NCBI RefSeq assembly: GCF_000517105.1
Contig: NZ_KI912149.1
Location: 1,079,946-1,143,945, forward strand
Origin: Fischerella sp. PCC 9605
GTDB taxonomy: Bacteria > Cyanobacteriota > Cyanobacteriia > Cyanobacteriales > Nostocaceae
Direction: 5' to 3'
DNA: 64,000 nucleotides
The translations under genes and the position numbers were made by a program. Below, one piece after another: positions 43,712-52,453 of this stretch (the stretch's first letter is position 1; each line of letters starts with the position of its first letter). The notes below the pieces were generated by a model. That model ran no database searches and was not told the DNA's origin. It was given only the letters and a program-made list of their open reading frames with translations.

Positions 43712-43905
43712 TTTTCTAAACAAGAACCAACAAAGAAACAATAACAGGTTTTGGCTGTAGCATCGCGATCGCCAAATTTAAGCATAATTTAATTTGATGG
43801 TATTGATCCCGCAATACAAACACGTTTACGAAACTTTAGTAAAAAACACAATAGAATTAACACAGTTGGTTCCTTAATGTCTAATAGCCAAAACCTATAC
43901 AGCTC

Positions 43906-45468
43906 ATGGATTTTGCTAATGTTGCATCCCAGTTGAATGCTGGAACGATATTGCCAGAGGGAATTGTAGTTTTTACCCTCTTAGGGGTTTTGATAGTGGA
44001 CTTGATTTTGGGGCGGAGTTCCTCGCGCTGGATTGGATATCTGGCGATCGCTGGTCTATTTGCCTCAATCATCGCCCTATATTTTCAATGGGACAGTTCC
44101 GATCCCATCTTCTTTGCTGGTGCCTTTAACGGTGACGACCTCAGTATCGTGTTTCGCGGTATTGTGGCTTTGTCTGCCGCTGTGACAATTTTGATGTCAA
44201 TTCGCTACGTCGAACAAAGTGGCACCGCTTTAGCAGAATTCATAGCGATTTTGCTGACTGCTACCTTGGGAGGGATGTTCCTGTCAGGGGCTAGTGAGTT
44301 GGTGATGATTTTCGTCTCCCTAGAAACCCTGAGTATCTCTTCTTATTTGCTCACAGGTTATACCAAGCGTGACCCTCGTTCTAACGAAGCGGCACTGAAA
44401 TACTTGTTGATTGGTGCTGCAAGTACGGCAGTGTTTTTATATGGTGTTTCCCTGCTGTACGGTTTGTCGGGTGGACAAACAGAACTAAATGCGATCGCCA
44501 ATGGTATTGCCACAGCTAACCTGGCTCAATCTTTGGGTGTGGTAATTGCCTTGGTATTTGCGATCGCAGGTGTGGGCTTTAAAATCTCTGCCGCACCCTT
44601 CCACCAGTGGACACCAGACGTTTACGAAGGCGCACCAACCCCGGTGATTGCCTTTTTGTCTGTAGGTTCCAAAGCCGCTGGTTTCGCTCTTGCTATCCGC
44701 TTGCTAACGACTGTCTTTCCTCTCGTCGCCGAGGAGTGGAAGTTTGCCTTCACCGCCCTTGCTGTGTTGAGTATGATCTTGGGTAACGTAGTTGCCTTAG
44801 CACAAACCAGCATGAAACGGATGCTAGCTTATTCATCCATTGCCCAAGCTGGGTTTGTGATGATTGGCATGATTGCTGACACCCAAGCCGGATATGCCAG
44901 CATGGTATTTTACCTGTTGGTTTATCTGTTTATGAACCTGTGCGGCTTTACCTGCGTGATTCTCTTCTCCCTGCGGACGGGAACCGACCAAATTGCCGAA
45001 TACTCGGGTTTGTATCAGAAAGACCCACTTCTGACTTTAGGTTTGAGCATTTCTCTGCTGTCCTTAGGTGGAATTCCGCCCTTGGCTGGGTTCTTTGGGA
45101 AGATTTACCTATTCTGGGCTGGTTGGCAAGCAGGTCTTTACTGGTTAGTCTTGTTAGGGTTAGTCACTAGCGTCGTCTCCATCTACTACTACATTCGCGT
45201 AGTTAAGATGATGGTGGTTAAAGAACCTCATGAAATGTCTGATGCTGTGAAGAATTATCCCGCAATCAGTTGGAATTTGCCTGGGTTTAGACCTTTGCAA
45301 GTGGGTTTGATAACTACTCTCATCGCCACTTCTATTGCTGGGATTTTATCGAATCCATTATTTACCCTAGCCAACAATTCCGTTACCGATATCCCAACTT
45401 TGCAAGCTAAGGCAGTTGATAATACACAGGTAAGTGCGATTTCTGTTGAGCAAACAGAAGGGCTGTAG
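43906..45468 (+). CDS. ndhB: NDH-1 subunit NdhB (NuoN)
   Basis: Proton-pumping, antiporter-like membrane subunit of the cyanobacterial NDH-1 complex. The 520-residue protein has about 14 hydrophobic helices. It carries the conserved [49 protein letters not shown] and [14 protein letters not shown] segments, with Lys and Glu residues of the proton path. Start M-D-F-A-N-V and length fit the family. A strong terminator follows. Confidence 0.97.
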   Translation: MDFANVASQLNAGTILPEGIVVFTLLGVLIVDLILGRSSSRWIGYLAIAGLFASIIALYFQWDSSDPIFFAGAFNGDDLSIVFRGIVALSAAVTILMSIRYVEQSGTALAEFIAILLTATLGGMFLSGASELVMIFVSLETLSISSYLLTGYTKRDPRSNEAALKYLLIGAASTAVFLYGVSLLYGLSGGQTELNAIANGIATANLAQSLGVVIALVFAIAGVGFKISAAPFHQWTPDVYEGAPTPVIAFLSVGSKAAGFALAIRLLTTVFPLVAEEWKFAFTALAVLSMILGNVVALAQTSMKRMLAYSSIAQAGFVMIGMIADTQAGYASMVFYLLVYLFMNLCGFTCVILFSLRTGTDQIAEYSGLYQKDPLLTLGLSISLLSLGGIPPLAGFFGKIYLFWAGWQAGLYWLVLLGLVTSVVSIYYYIRVVKMMVVKEPHEMSDAVKNYPAISWNLPGFRPLQVGLITTLIATSIAGILSNPLFTLANNSVTDIPTLQAKAVDNTQVSAISVEQTEGL

Positions 45469-45509
45469 GTTTTATTGCAAATACTGTTCTGTGTAAAATT
45501 TTGCAACTA

Positions 45510-45541
45510 AGACGCCTGACATTTTTGTCAGGCGTTTTTGC
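45510..45541 (+). terminator. Rho-independent terminator of ndhB
   Basis: ACGCCTGAC and GTCAGGCGT form a perfect 9-bp stem around ATTTTT, followed by TTTTG. Confidence 0.93.
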
Positions 45542-45553
45542 ATAGAATATACT

Positions 45554-45740
45554 TTGTGCCTTTGTGCCTTAGTGGTTAAAAAATCTTGAAACACCCTACT
45601 CTGCGAGAAGCCGCTGCGCGTCTACGGGTTCGCCAGTCCCCCTACCCTTACGGGAAGCCGCGCTGCGCGCGTCTACGTGACGGGAACCGCCAAGACGAGG
45701 GCTGGTCTCACCAAGACACTAAGACACAAAGAGTATTTGA
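45554..45740. repeat. Composite dispersed repeat region
   Basis: Contains TTGTGCCTTTGTGCCTTAGTGG, GCCGCTGCGCGTCTACGGG, GGGTTCGCCAGTCCCCC and GGGCTGGTCTCACCAAGACACTAAGACACAAAG. The right part matches, partly in inverted orientation, the internal segment of the element at 53896-54134 and the arms at 31260-31325. A 75-codon open frame across it is only repeat sequence. Confidence 0.75.
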
Positions 45741-45922
45741 AGACTTGCATAAATCATTGAACAAATATAAAGTTGTCGCCGTTACATCAGTACGGCTGCA
45801 TAATATGCGGTAATGTCTGAAAGTTACATTGGCTTTGGTGGCTTACCCCGATCAAAAGCATTGTGTCTGTGGAAGCTAAGACACCACCAATCTGCTGACA
45901 ACCCTAAATTGGGAGGTATAAA
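45741..45922 (+). promoter_or_regulatory. Possible structured leader of the hupE gene
   Basis: The sequence before hupE contains TTTGGTGG and CCACCAA arms about 45 bases apart, plus smaller pairs between them. GGGAGG precedes the ATG. HupE genes of cyanobacteria are sometimes under cobalamin riboswitches, but the B12-box core GCCACTG is not seen, so the class is unknown. Confidence 0.35.
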
Positions 45923-46600
45923 ATGTCAAATATTCAACTTTACTCTTCAAAGCAAACAAAATTATCACCACTGCCTCTAGGAAAGCTTTATATAGGAATT
46001 GCTGCTGTAACTTGCTTAGCACTATTGAGTGCGGCTAATCAAGCTTTAGCCCACCACGCCTTGGGTAGTAAACTCCCATCAAATTTCTTTGAAGGGTTCA
46101 TATCTGGGATGGCGCACCCAATTATTGGACTTGATCATTTTGCGTTTGTCGTAGCTATTGGTTTACTCAGTATTGGACAGCAAAATAGTTTTTTGATTCC
46201 CGCTGCTTTTGTATTAACTGCTATGGCGGGAACAGGAATTCACGTTCTCAAGTATGATTTACCATTTCCTGAAATCATTATTGCTTGCTCTGTGATTGCT
46301 TTTGGGGTGATGCTGGTACTGTCTCGTAAACCCAATTGGTTGATGCTGCTAGGGTTGGGCGCAATTGCAGGCTTATTCCACGGTTACGCCTACGGTGAGT
46401 CCATCGTTGGTGCTCAAATGACACCATTGGTTGCTTATTTGGCAGGCTTTACCCTCATCCAGTATGTAGTTGCTATCGGTGCTTTGCTAGTTGGTAATGC
46501 TCTCAGCAGCAGATTTGGTAGCACTAAAATGCTGCGGTTTGCTGGCTTGGCAATCTCTGCCATTGGTGCTGTATTTTTGACTACCGCGATCGCTGGCTAA
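45923..46600 (+). CDS. hupE: HupE/UreJ-family metal transporter
   Basis: A 225-residue membrane protein of the HupE/UreJ family, thought to move nickel or cobalt. After a signal-like N-terminus it has the family signature F-I-S-G-M-A-H-P-I-I-G-L-D-H-F-A-F-V-V-A-I-G, whose His and Asp residues are the likely metal path. A further conserved segment is I-A-G-L-F-H-G-Y-A-Y-G-E. About six helices follow. It lies upstream of a His-rich heavy-metal ATPase on the same strand, which suggests linked metal balance. GGGAGG is the ribosome site. Metal specificity is inferred. Confidence 0.88.
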   Translation: MSNIQLYSSKQTKLSPLPLGKLYIGIAAVTCLALLSAANQALAHHALGSKLPSNFFEGFISGMAHPIIGLDHFAFVVAIGLLSIGQQNSFLIPAAFVLTAMAGTGIHVLKYDLPFPEIIIACSVIAFGVMLVLSRKPNWLMLLGLGAIAGLFHGYAYGESIVGAQMTPLVAYLAGFTLIQYVVAIGALLVGNALSSRFGSTKMLRFAGLAISAIGAVFLTTAIAG

Positions 46601-46617
46601 TCTCAGCGTTTGCTCAT

Positions 46618-46743
46618 TCACCAGACTAATATTACTACAATTCCCAGTCCGCAAAATGTAGCAAGAGCGATCGCTAACTTATTTTCCTGTGATGGAATCG
46701 CACTGCTTGCTGTATTCTGTGACTGGGTTATTTCTTTACTTTT
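46618..46743 (-). other. Possible small membrane-tail open frame
   Basis: An open frame of about 41 codons on the minus strand gives a polar, Ser/Gln-rich stretch followed by a hydrophobic helix (L-A-I-A-L-A-T-F-C-G-L-G-I-V-V-I-L-V-W) up to a TGA. No usual start codon is present after the upstream stop. It could be the tail of a decayed gene. Beyond it, 46744-46940 shows only AT-rich promoter-like DNA before the ATPase gene. Confidence 0.25.
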
Positions 46744-46940
46744 TTATTTGCACATTGACATAAATTGATGACCGTGTCCAAAGACACCTTGTCAAACTTA
46801 AAGATACAAATTTGCTGATGAAAATTGCAGAATGATTCTTATTTTAAAAATAGGTATTTGCAATCAATAGTTTAAAATTGTCACTTGCAAAAATTGACTT
46901 CAACAAATATATTTGAATTGTTGTTCATATATATTATGAG

Positions 46941-48950
46941 ATGCTGAAGCGCCATAAAAAGCCTGAGAATTCACGCTGTAGCTGTCATGATGACCATGAA
47001 CGCAGTCATCATGATAATCATAACCATAAACATCATCAAAATGAGAATCATGACCACGATCGCAGTCATGAGCATCACCATCATGGTGGAGAATTTAACC
47101 TGAGAAATGAAATTTTCTCTTTAACTGTAATATTCGGTTTGTATGGTTTGGGTTTAATTTTTGAAGAACAATTACATAATAAATTTTATGGTATTGCTGA
47201 GTATTTGCTTTTTATTCCTGCCTATCTTTTAAGTGGATGGAGTGTGTTAACCGCAGCAGGACGTAATATCCTCAAAGGTAGAGTATTTGATGAAAACTTT
47301 TTGATGACGATCGCAACACTGGGAGCACTTGCAATTCATAAGCTTCCAGAAGCAGTTGGGGTAATGTTGTTTTATAAAATCGGAGAATTATTTCAGGATA
47401 TAGCTGTTAGTCGTTCGCGCAATTCCATAAAATCTCTTCTCGAAGTCCGCCCTGATTATGCCAATCTCAAGATAGATACAGAAGTCAAAACAGTATCTCC
47501 AGAAACAGTTAATATTGGTGATGTTATCCTTGTCAAAGCAGGAGAAAAGATTCCCTTAGATGGAGAGATTATCGAGGGAAACTCTCAAGTTGACACATCA
47601 GCATTAACTGGTGAATCTGTACCGCGAACCGTAAAAGTAGGAGAACCAGTTTTAGCAGGGATGATGAACAAAATGGGACTCCTAACTATTCGAGTCACAA
47701 AACGATTTGGTGAGTCTTCTATTGCCAAGATATTGGATTTGGTTCAAAATGCCAAAAGCAAAAAAGCTCCCACAGAGAAGTTTATTACTAAGTTTGCCAG
47801 ATACTATACACCAGTGGTCGTGGTTAGCTCCTTGGCAGTTGCTTTGTTACCTCCCTTATTTATACCAGGAGCTACCCATGCTGAATGGGTGTATCGTGCT
47901 CTAGTTTTATTAGTAATTTCCTGCCCTTGTGGACTTGTGATTAGTATTCCTCTAGGTTATTTTGGGGGTATTGGTGGTGCTGCTAAACGCGGTATTTTAG
48001 TTAAAGGTGCTACTTATTTAGATACACTAACGGCAGTGAAAACAGTTATCTTTGACAAGACAGGAACCTTGACAAAAGGTGTATTTCATGTAGTAAAAAT
48101 TGTTCCTAAAAATGGCTGGAATGAGCAAAATCTACTGCAATTAGCTGCCAAAGTCGAAGCTCATTCTAATCATCCAATTGCCAAATCAATACGAGATGCC
48201 TGCGATGAAAAATTTGATGCATCGCAAGTAGAAAATTACTCCGAAATTGCTGGTTACGGTATCAAAGCAGAGGTCGAAAATCAAGTAGTACTAGCAGGAA
48301 ACGATCGATTATTGCATCGTGAGAACATTGCTCATGATGTTTGTGAAGTTGAAGGAACAGTGGTACACATAGCAGTAGATAATGTATATGCTGGGTACAT
48401 TGTCATCGCTGATGAATTGAAAGAAGATGCGAGAGAAGCTATTCAATCTCTCAAGGGCTTGGGCGTAGACAAAACAGTCATGTTGACGGGAGATGAGAAT
48501 GCGATCGCTTCTCGTATTTCTCAACAATTGGGTTTAGATTCATATCTGGCAGAGTTATTACCAGAAGATAAAGTTTCTGCGTTGGAGAACATATTAAACT
48601 CGCCTGAAAAGTATAATAAAGTTGCCTTTGTTGGCGATGGCATTAATGACGCACCAGTAATTGCTAGAGCCGATGTTGGTGTGGCGATGGGTGGCTTAGG
48701 CTCTGATGCAGCGATAGAAACTGCTGATGTTGTGGTGATGACAGATGCACCATCAAAAGTAGCCCAAGTAATCCAAGTTGCTAAAAAAACTCACCGTATA
48801 GTTTGGCAAAACATCATTTTCGCCATAGCAATCAAGGGTGTATTTATTCTGCTTGGTACTATGGGTTTGGCGACTATGTGGGAAGCTGTGTTTGCTGATG
48901 TGGGTGTAGCTTTATTGGCAATTTTTAACGCAACTAGAGTACTGAATTAG
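46941..48950 (+). CDS. P1B-type heavy-metal ATPase with His-rich N-terminus
   Basis: Pumps divalent metals such as Zn2+, Cd2+ or Co2+ out of the cytoplasm. The first ~50 residues are packed with His and Asp (H-D-D-H-E-R-S-H-H-D-N-H-N-H-K-H), replacing the usual C-x-x-C metal-binding domain. The transmembrane metal site is S-C-P-C-G-L-V-I-S-I-P-L-G-Y-F-G-G. Catalytic marks are V-D-T-S-A-L-T-G-E-S, F-D-K-T-G-T-L-T (phosphorylated Asp), the H-S-N-H-P-I ATP-binding motif and V-G-D-G-I-N-D-A-P. The 669 residues match a ZntA/CadA-type pump. It probably belongs to the same metal island as hupE; no SmtB or Zur gene is seen next to it. Confidence 0.93.
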   Translation: MLKRHKKPENSRCSCHDDHERSHHDNHNHKHHQNENHDHDRSHEHHHHGGEFNLRNEIFSLTVIFGLYGLGLIFEEQLHNKFYGIAEYLLFIPAYLLSGWSVLTAAGRNILKGRVFDENFLMTIATLGALAIHKLPEAVGVMLFYKIGELFQDIAVSRSRNSIKSLLEVRPDYANLKIDTEVKTVSPETVNIGDVILVKAGEKIPLDGEIIEGNSQVDTSALTGESVPRTVKVGEPVLAGMMNKMGLLTIRVTKRFGESSIAKILDLVQNAKSKKAPTEKFITKFARYYTPVVVVSSLAVALLPPLFIPGATHAEWVYRALVLLVISCPCGLVISIPLGYFGGIGGAAKRGILVKGATYLDTLTAVKTVIFDKTGTLTKGVFHVVKIVPKNGWNEQNLLQLAAKVEAHSNHPIAKSIRDACDEKFDASQVENYSEIAGYGIKAEVENQVVLAGNDRLLHRENIAHDVCEVEGTVVHIAVDNVYAGYIVIADELKEDAREAIQSLKGLGVDKTVMLTGDENAIASRISQQLGLDSYLAELLPEDKVSALENILNSPEKYNKVAFVGDGINDAPVIARADVGVAMGGLGSDAAIETADVVVMTDAPSKVAQVIQVAKKTHRIVWQNIIFAIAIKGVFILLGTMGLATMWEAVFADVGVALLAIFNATRVLN

Positions 48951-48971
48951 GCTACGGTAGTGCAACTTGTA

Positions 48972-49970
48972 CTAACTAGCTAGATAGCTGCTGACTTGCT
49001 CCTTATGTCTTCGTAGAGTTTTCAGAGCTTGTTGTTCTAATTGTCGCACTCTTTCTCGGCTGATGCCCATACGCTCACCAATTTGTACCAAAGAAAGTTC
49101 GTATCCATCTGTTAAACCGAAGCGCAAATTTAATATTTCCTGTTGTTGGCGAGGAAGTTTGGACAACAAATTTTGCAAGTCTTGATTAAGGGATTTCTGA
49201 ACAGTATAGTTTTCAGGAGATAATCCCTTATCCTCTAACATATCCTGTAATTGTGTATCGTGCTCAGTTCCTATTCGTATTTCTAGAGAAACAGGTTGAC
49301 GCGCAAACTGCAAACATTCTCGAATTTCTTTGGGTTGTAAATCCAGAGCTTCAGCAATTTCAATTGTAGTGGGAATGCGACCTAATTTTTGAGATAAATC
49401 TCTTTGAATAAATTTAATTTTGTTTAGCTTTTCAGTGATATGAATGGGTAAGCGGATGGTACGTCCTTGCTGTGCGATCGCCCTTGTAATTGCCTGACGA
49501 ATCCACCAGTAAACATAAGTAGATAACTTGTAGCCCCTGGTTGGATCAAATTTCTCAATTCCTCGCTCTAGCCCTAAAGTACCTTCTTGAATTAAATCTA
49601 GAAGTTCTAAGTTACGTTTCTGGTATTTCTTCGCGATTGAAACTACTAATCGCAGATTGGCAGCAATCATTTTCTGCTTGGCTTTGTGTCCTTGATTTAG
49701 TAAATTAAGCAACGCCCCTTCGCTCATTTCCATCTTATTAGCCCATTCTTGTAGTGTAGGTTCACGCTTTAATTCCAGGGCCAATTTTTCCTGAACAGAT
49801 AGCACAGTCATCATCTGCTGTACTTGTTTAGCCAAAAAAATCTCTTGTTCGTAGCTTAGTAGAGGTATGCGCCCAATCTCATGCAGATAAGTACGCACAA
49901 TATCAACTTTGGGTAGAGATTCTTTATTTTGAAAATGAACTTCGCTATTTATGGAGCTTGAGTTATTCAT
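48972..49970 (-). CDS. Group 2 sigma-70 factor (RpoD/SigA-like, non-essential type)
   Basis: A 332-residue sigma factor. Region 1.2 (V-R-T-Y-L-H-E-I-G-R-I-P-L-L), region 2 (N-L-R-L-V-V-S-I-A-K-K-Y, L-D-L-I-Q-E-G-T-L-G-L, Y-K-L-S-T-Y-V-Y-W-W-I-R-Q-A-I), region 3 and region 4.2 (I-G-E-R-M-G-I-S-R-E-R-V-R-Q-L-E) are all present. The long N-terminal region of the principal sigma factor is absent, so this is a group 2 (SigB/C/D/E-like) factor. I prefer ATG 49970 over a TTG at 50033. The last 20 bases before the P1B ATPase gene end are shared intergenic DNA with no clear terminator. Confidence 0.9.
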   Translation of the reverse strand: MNNSSSINSEVHFQNKESLPKVDIVRTYLHEIGRIPLLSYEQEIFLAKQVQQMMTVLSVQEKLALELKREPTLQEWANKMEMSEGALLNLLNQGHKAKQKMIAANLRLVVSIAKKYQKRNLELLDLIQEGTLGLERGIEKFDPTRGYKLSTYVYWWIRQAITRAIAQQGRTIRLPIHITEKLNKIKFIQRDLSQKLGRIPTTIEIAEALDLQPKEIRECLQFARQPVSLEIRIGTEHDTQLQDMLEDKGLSPENYTVQKSLNQDLQNLLSKLPRQQQEILNLRFGLTDGYELSLVQIGERMGISRERVRQLEQQALKTLRRHKEQVSSYLAS

Positions 49971-50033
49971 GGGTTGCTTATTACCTTCTCCTTTGTCTCG
50001 GTTTGCAATTCCACTGTAGGGAGCAAAAGTCAA

Positions 50034-50341
50034 GAACCACGAAAAGAAATCTTTAGGCGACTATTAGGTATATCATCACCAGTCAGAACTGATTAGAACT
50101 GATTATGTTTAAGTTAAAACTCAGATGTTTCGGAGTTATGTCAAAAACTTGAAGAGTATATGTCAACAATAAAGTCACCTAGCTAAATTTTGATAACTTC
50201 AAACTAATTTTTCCAATTTCTTAACTTTTTTATATATATCGAACCCGTGTAATTACTTATAGCTTGCCCTTACTCCCACTCTCCCAGCCTGCGAGAGGGT
50301 TTTACGTGGTATCTCCAGCGCCCAAAATTTTCGGTCTTCCT
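50034..50341. other. Short intergenic region
   Basis: About 300 bases, AT-rich, with a CTCTC/GAGAG mini-hairpin at about 50279-50298. It holds the sigma factor promoter. No gene or clear motif seen. Confidence 0.4.
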
Positions 50342-50980
50342 TTAAGGTTGTATCGTGACGAGTGTGCCAATAGTTACCTGTTCGTACAAAGCGATTACAT
50401 CCTGATTCCGTAAGCGAATACAACCGTGGGAAACTGGCTGTCCAATCAATTCCTCTTGATTAGTACCATGAAACCCAAGTTGGGTTTTTCCATCTGTCCA
50501 AATACCAATCCACCTTGCTCCCAATGGATTATCTGGCCCAGGATAGATGATTTTACCAGTTTTGAAACTCTTAAAAATAGGATTTTTTTCTTTAGAGAAC
50601 ACCCTGAAAGTACCAACAGGGGTGCGCCATCCCGGCTTACCTATAGCAATTGGATAGCTAACTAATAACTTGTCTAGGCGATAGACATGAACCTGGCGAT
50701 CGCTCAGCTTCACAACTAAGTGAGTGTCAAGATTATTTGAATGAGTAGAAGGATTTGCTTGACCTGGAAAATACGTAGAGTTGCCTTCAATTGAAGGTAA
50801 CTCTAATTTATGGAATTGGTTTGTTTGAGATTGAGTCTCAGTCTCAAGCGCAATTACTTGCTTAGAGACGCACAGCATTAGAATTGTTGCACCAAAACCA
50901 ATAGAGAACAAACTTAGAAACAATGACATGTCTCGGAGAAAATTCCAGGTCAAAGCGCCTACTATCCTGTAAATCGGCAT
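50342..50980 (-). CDS. L,D-transpeptidase (YkuD family)
   Basis: A periplasmic cross-linking enzyme of peptidoglycan. It has an N-terminal signal or anchor helix (M-S-L-F-L-S-L-F-S-I-G-F-G-A-T-I-L-M-L-C) and a YkuD domain from about residue 86 (L-V-V-K-L-S-D-R-Q-V-H-V-Y). The catalytic motif is H-G-T-N ... S-H-G-C-I-R-L, with the Cys nucleophile. R-T-P-V-G-T-F and N-P-L-G-A-R-W-I-G-I are further family marks. 212 residues is normal for the family. An internal Met at residue 18 might be the true start. Confidence 0.93.
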   Translation of the reverse strand: MPIYRIVGALTWNFLRDMSLFLSLFSIGFGATILMLCVSKQVIALETETQSQTNQFHKLELPSIEGNSTYFPGQANPSTHSNNLDTHLVVKLSDRQVHVYRLDKLLVSYPIAIGKPGWRTPVGTFRVFSKEKNPIFKSFKTGKIIYPGPDNPLGARWIGIWTDGKTQLGFHGTNQEELIGQPVSHGCIRLRNQDVIALYEQVTIGTLVTIQP

Positions 50981-51053
50981 TGTGACACCTCAGCCGACAA
51001 GATCGAACAACCGCCTTATCTTCAACTGCAATAGTTTATCTGTGAGACATCCT

Positions 51054-51689
51054 TCACCAAGTTTGGGGAACAATCTCAGTCTCAGGAGTAGGTTGCTCTG
51101 TTGGTTGTTCTGGCTCCGTTGGTTGTGTTGGTTGAGTTTCTGGGGTAGGAGACGGAACGACTGGTACGCGCTGCGTAGTTTCCCGTTCCATAATACTTCG
51201 ATATACTTCTGAAACGTTGCTCGCCCCTATTGGAGTTGGAGCTGGTGAAGGGGCCCAAGTAATGAGCCATTCAGAAGGGTCAGTGTTTATCATTACCCTT
51301 TGACCGACAATCTGTCCCATATGCACTCGCTCTTCACGAGGGACAGTGACATGTCTGGTTTCTCCATTGTCCAGCTCGATCATAACTATGTCACCAACTA
51401 CACTGTAGACCCTACCAACAAGCTCTTGCTGTTCAACTTCCTGCTGTTCTTGTTGCTGTTCGATTTCCTGTTGCTGTTGTTGGTCGACTTCCTGTTGCTG
51501 CTGGATTTCCTGTTGTTGTTGGATTTCCTGTTGCTGCACTAGTTTTAATGCTTGGGGCTGCTGCGCTCTAGGTACAGATAAGGATGATAGTTGCGAAATG
51601 CTCTCTGGTAGTGCTAGAGCTTTACCTACGGCAAACAAGGGTAATAGCGCTACCGATAGTAGTAAAAGTCTGTTCCACATTTGCTTCAA
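51054..51689 (-). CDS. Secreted Gln/Glu-rich repeat protein of unknown function
   Basis: A 211-residue protein with a signal peptide (L-L-L-L-S-V-A-L-L-P-L-F-A-V-G-K-A-L-A). Next comes a tandem repeat of Q-Q-Q-E-I-Q-Q-Q units over about residues 50-90, likely a coiled coil. Then follows a small beta domain (L-V-G-R-V-Y-S-V-V-G-D-I-V-M-I-E-L-D-N-G-E-T) similar to short OB/SH3-like barrels, and a Pro/Thr/Glu-rich tail. The repeat is also present in DNA as CTGTTGCTGCTGG-type units, so copy number may vary between strains. Cell-envelope location is inferred. No homologue recognised. Confidence 0.7.
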   Translation of the reverse strand: MKQMWNRLLLLSVALLPLFAVGKALALPESISQLSSLSVPRAQQPQALKLVQQQEIQQQQEIQQQQEVDQQQQQEIEQQQEQQEVEQQELVGRVYSVVGDIVMIELDNGETRHVTVPREERVHMGQIVGQRVMINTDPSEWLITWAPSPAPTPIGASNVSEVYRSIMERETTQRVPVVPSPTPETQPTQPTEPEQPTEQPTPETEIVPQTW

Positions 51690-52453
51690 TCCTAATAACG
51701 ATTAAGTGATAGAGGACTGAGTGTTAATCAGACAATAAATTTTTTACTATTGGGTATAAAACTATGCGCCTAACTTAGACAGGCGCTGCTAACCTCACAC
51801 CAAAATCTTCTATACCCAAAGTTCTAACTGCGTTATCAGTCTGCGTAACTTAAAGCTTCCTGGAAGCAAATTTATCAGTAAAACTGGTCAAGCTTTGCGA
51901 TTCAATAAACTCGACTTGATCGCGATTTGCGTCGATAGGACAGCACGTAACTGCATTTCCAAGTAAGGAAGTAACCTCCTTGACTTGACTAAAAAACCGT
52001 GCATTAACTCCTTAGTTAACACAATTTTTTAGTAATAATAAAAAAGTCTCTAAAATTTAATAATATCCAATTTAATTGGACAAGTCAATAAGAATTTGAG
52101 CGAAAATATCAATTATATAGCTATTTTCAATTCAGTGAAATACAAACCTCACCCCCCTGCCCCTCTCCTTACCAAGGAGAGGGGTGCCCGTTAGGGCGGG
52201 GTGAGGTGTATTCTATCCAAATGCAAACCGCTATATATATTCAGTATTTTTGAATTAAATTACTTAAATGATAAACAAAATCAATTTAGTTTTCAGTCTA
52301 ATTGATAGTAGAAAAAAGCAATTTTTGTATGGCAATAGCTGAGCTAGATTCCAATTTAGCCTCACTCTTAATTATATGTACTGAAAACTGAATAATCTTT
52401 GTCCCCAGTAGATGCCAATTGGGCATCTTAATCAGGATAAACTTCACCCTTGC
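51690..52453. other. Intergenic region with a miniature element
   Basis: About 760 bases with no supported gene. Contains the palindromic element at 52140-52211 and AT-rich DNA on both sides. A TTAACTCCTTAGTTAA inverted repeat lies at about 52004-52019. Promoter of the Gln-rich gene at the left. Confidence 0.45.
52140..52211. repeat. Palindromic element with CCTCACCCC/GGGGTGAGG arms
   Basis: Outer arms CCTCACCCC and GGGGTGAGG are exact inverted copies, with ATACA/TGTAT outside them. Inside is the hairpin CCCCTCTCCTT/AAGGAGAGGGG. The interior resembles the middle of the MITEs at 19615 and 63453, so it may be a shorter relative. Confidence 0.8.

Noticed and set aside
45586-45813. 75-codon open frame before hupE
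   Set aside because: It only translates composite dispersed repeats.
45741-45922. Cobalamin riboswitch upstream of hupE
   Set aside because: The B12-box core GCCACTG and the usual peripheral helices are not seen; only a simple long-range stem can be drawn.
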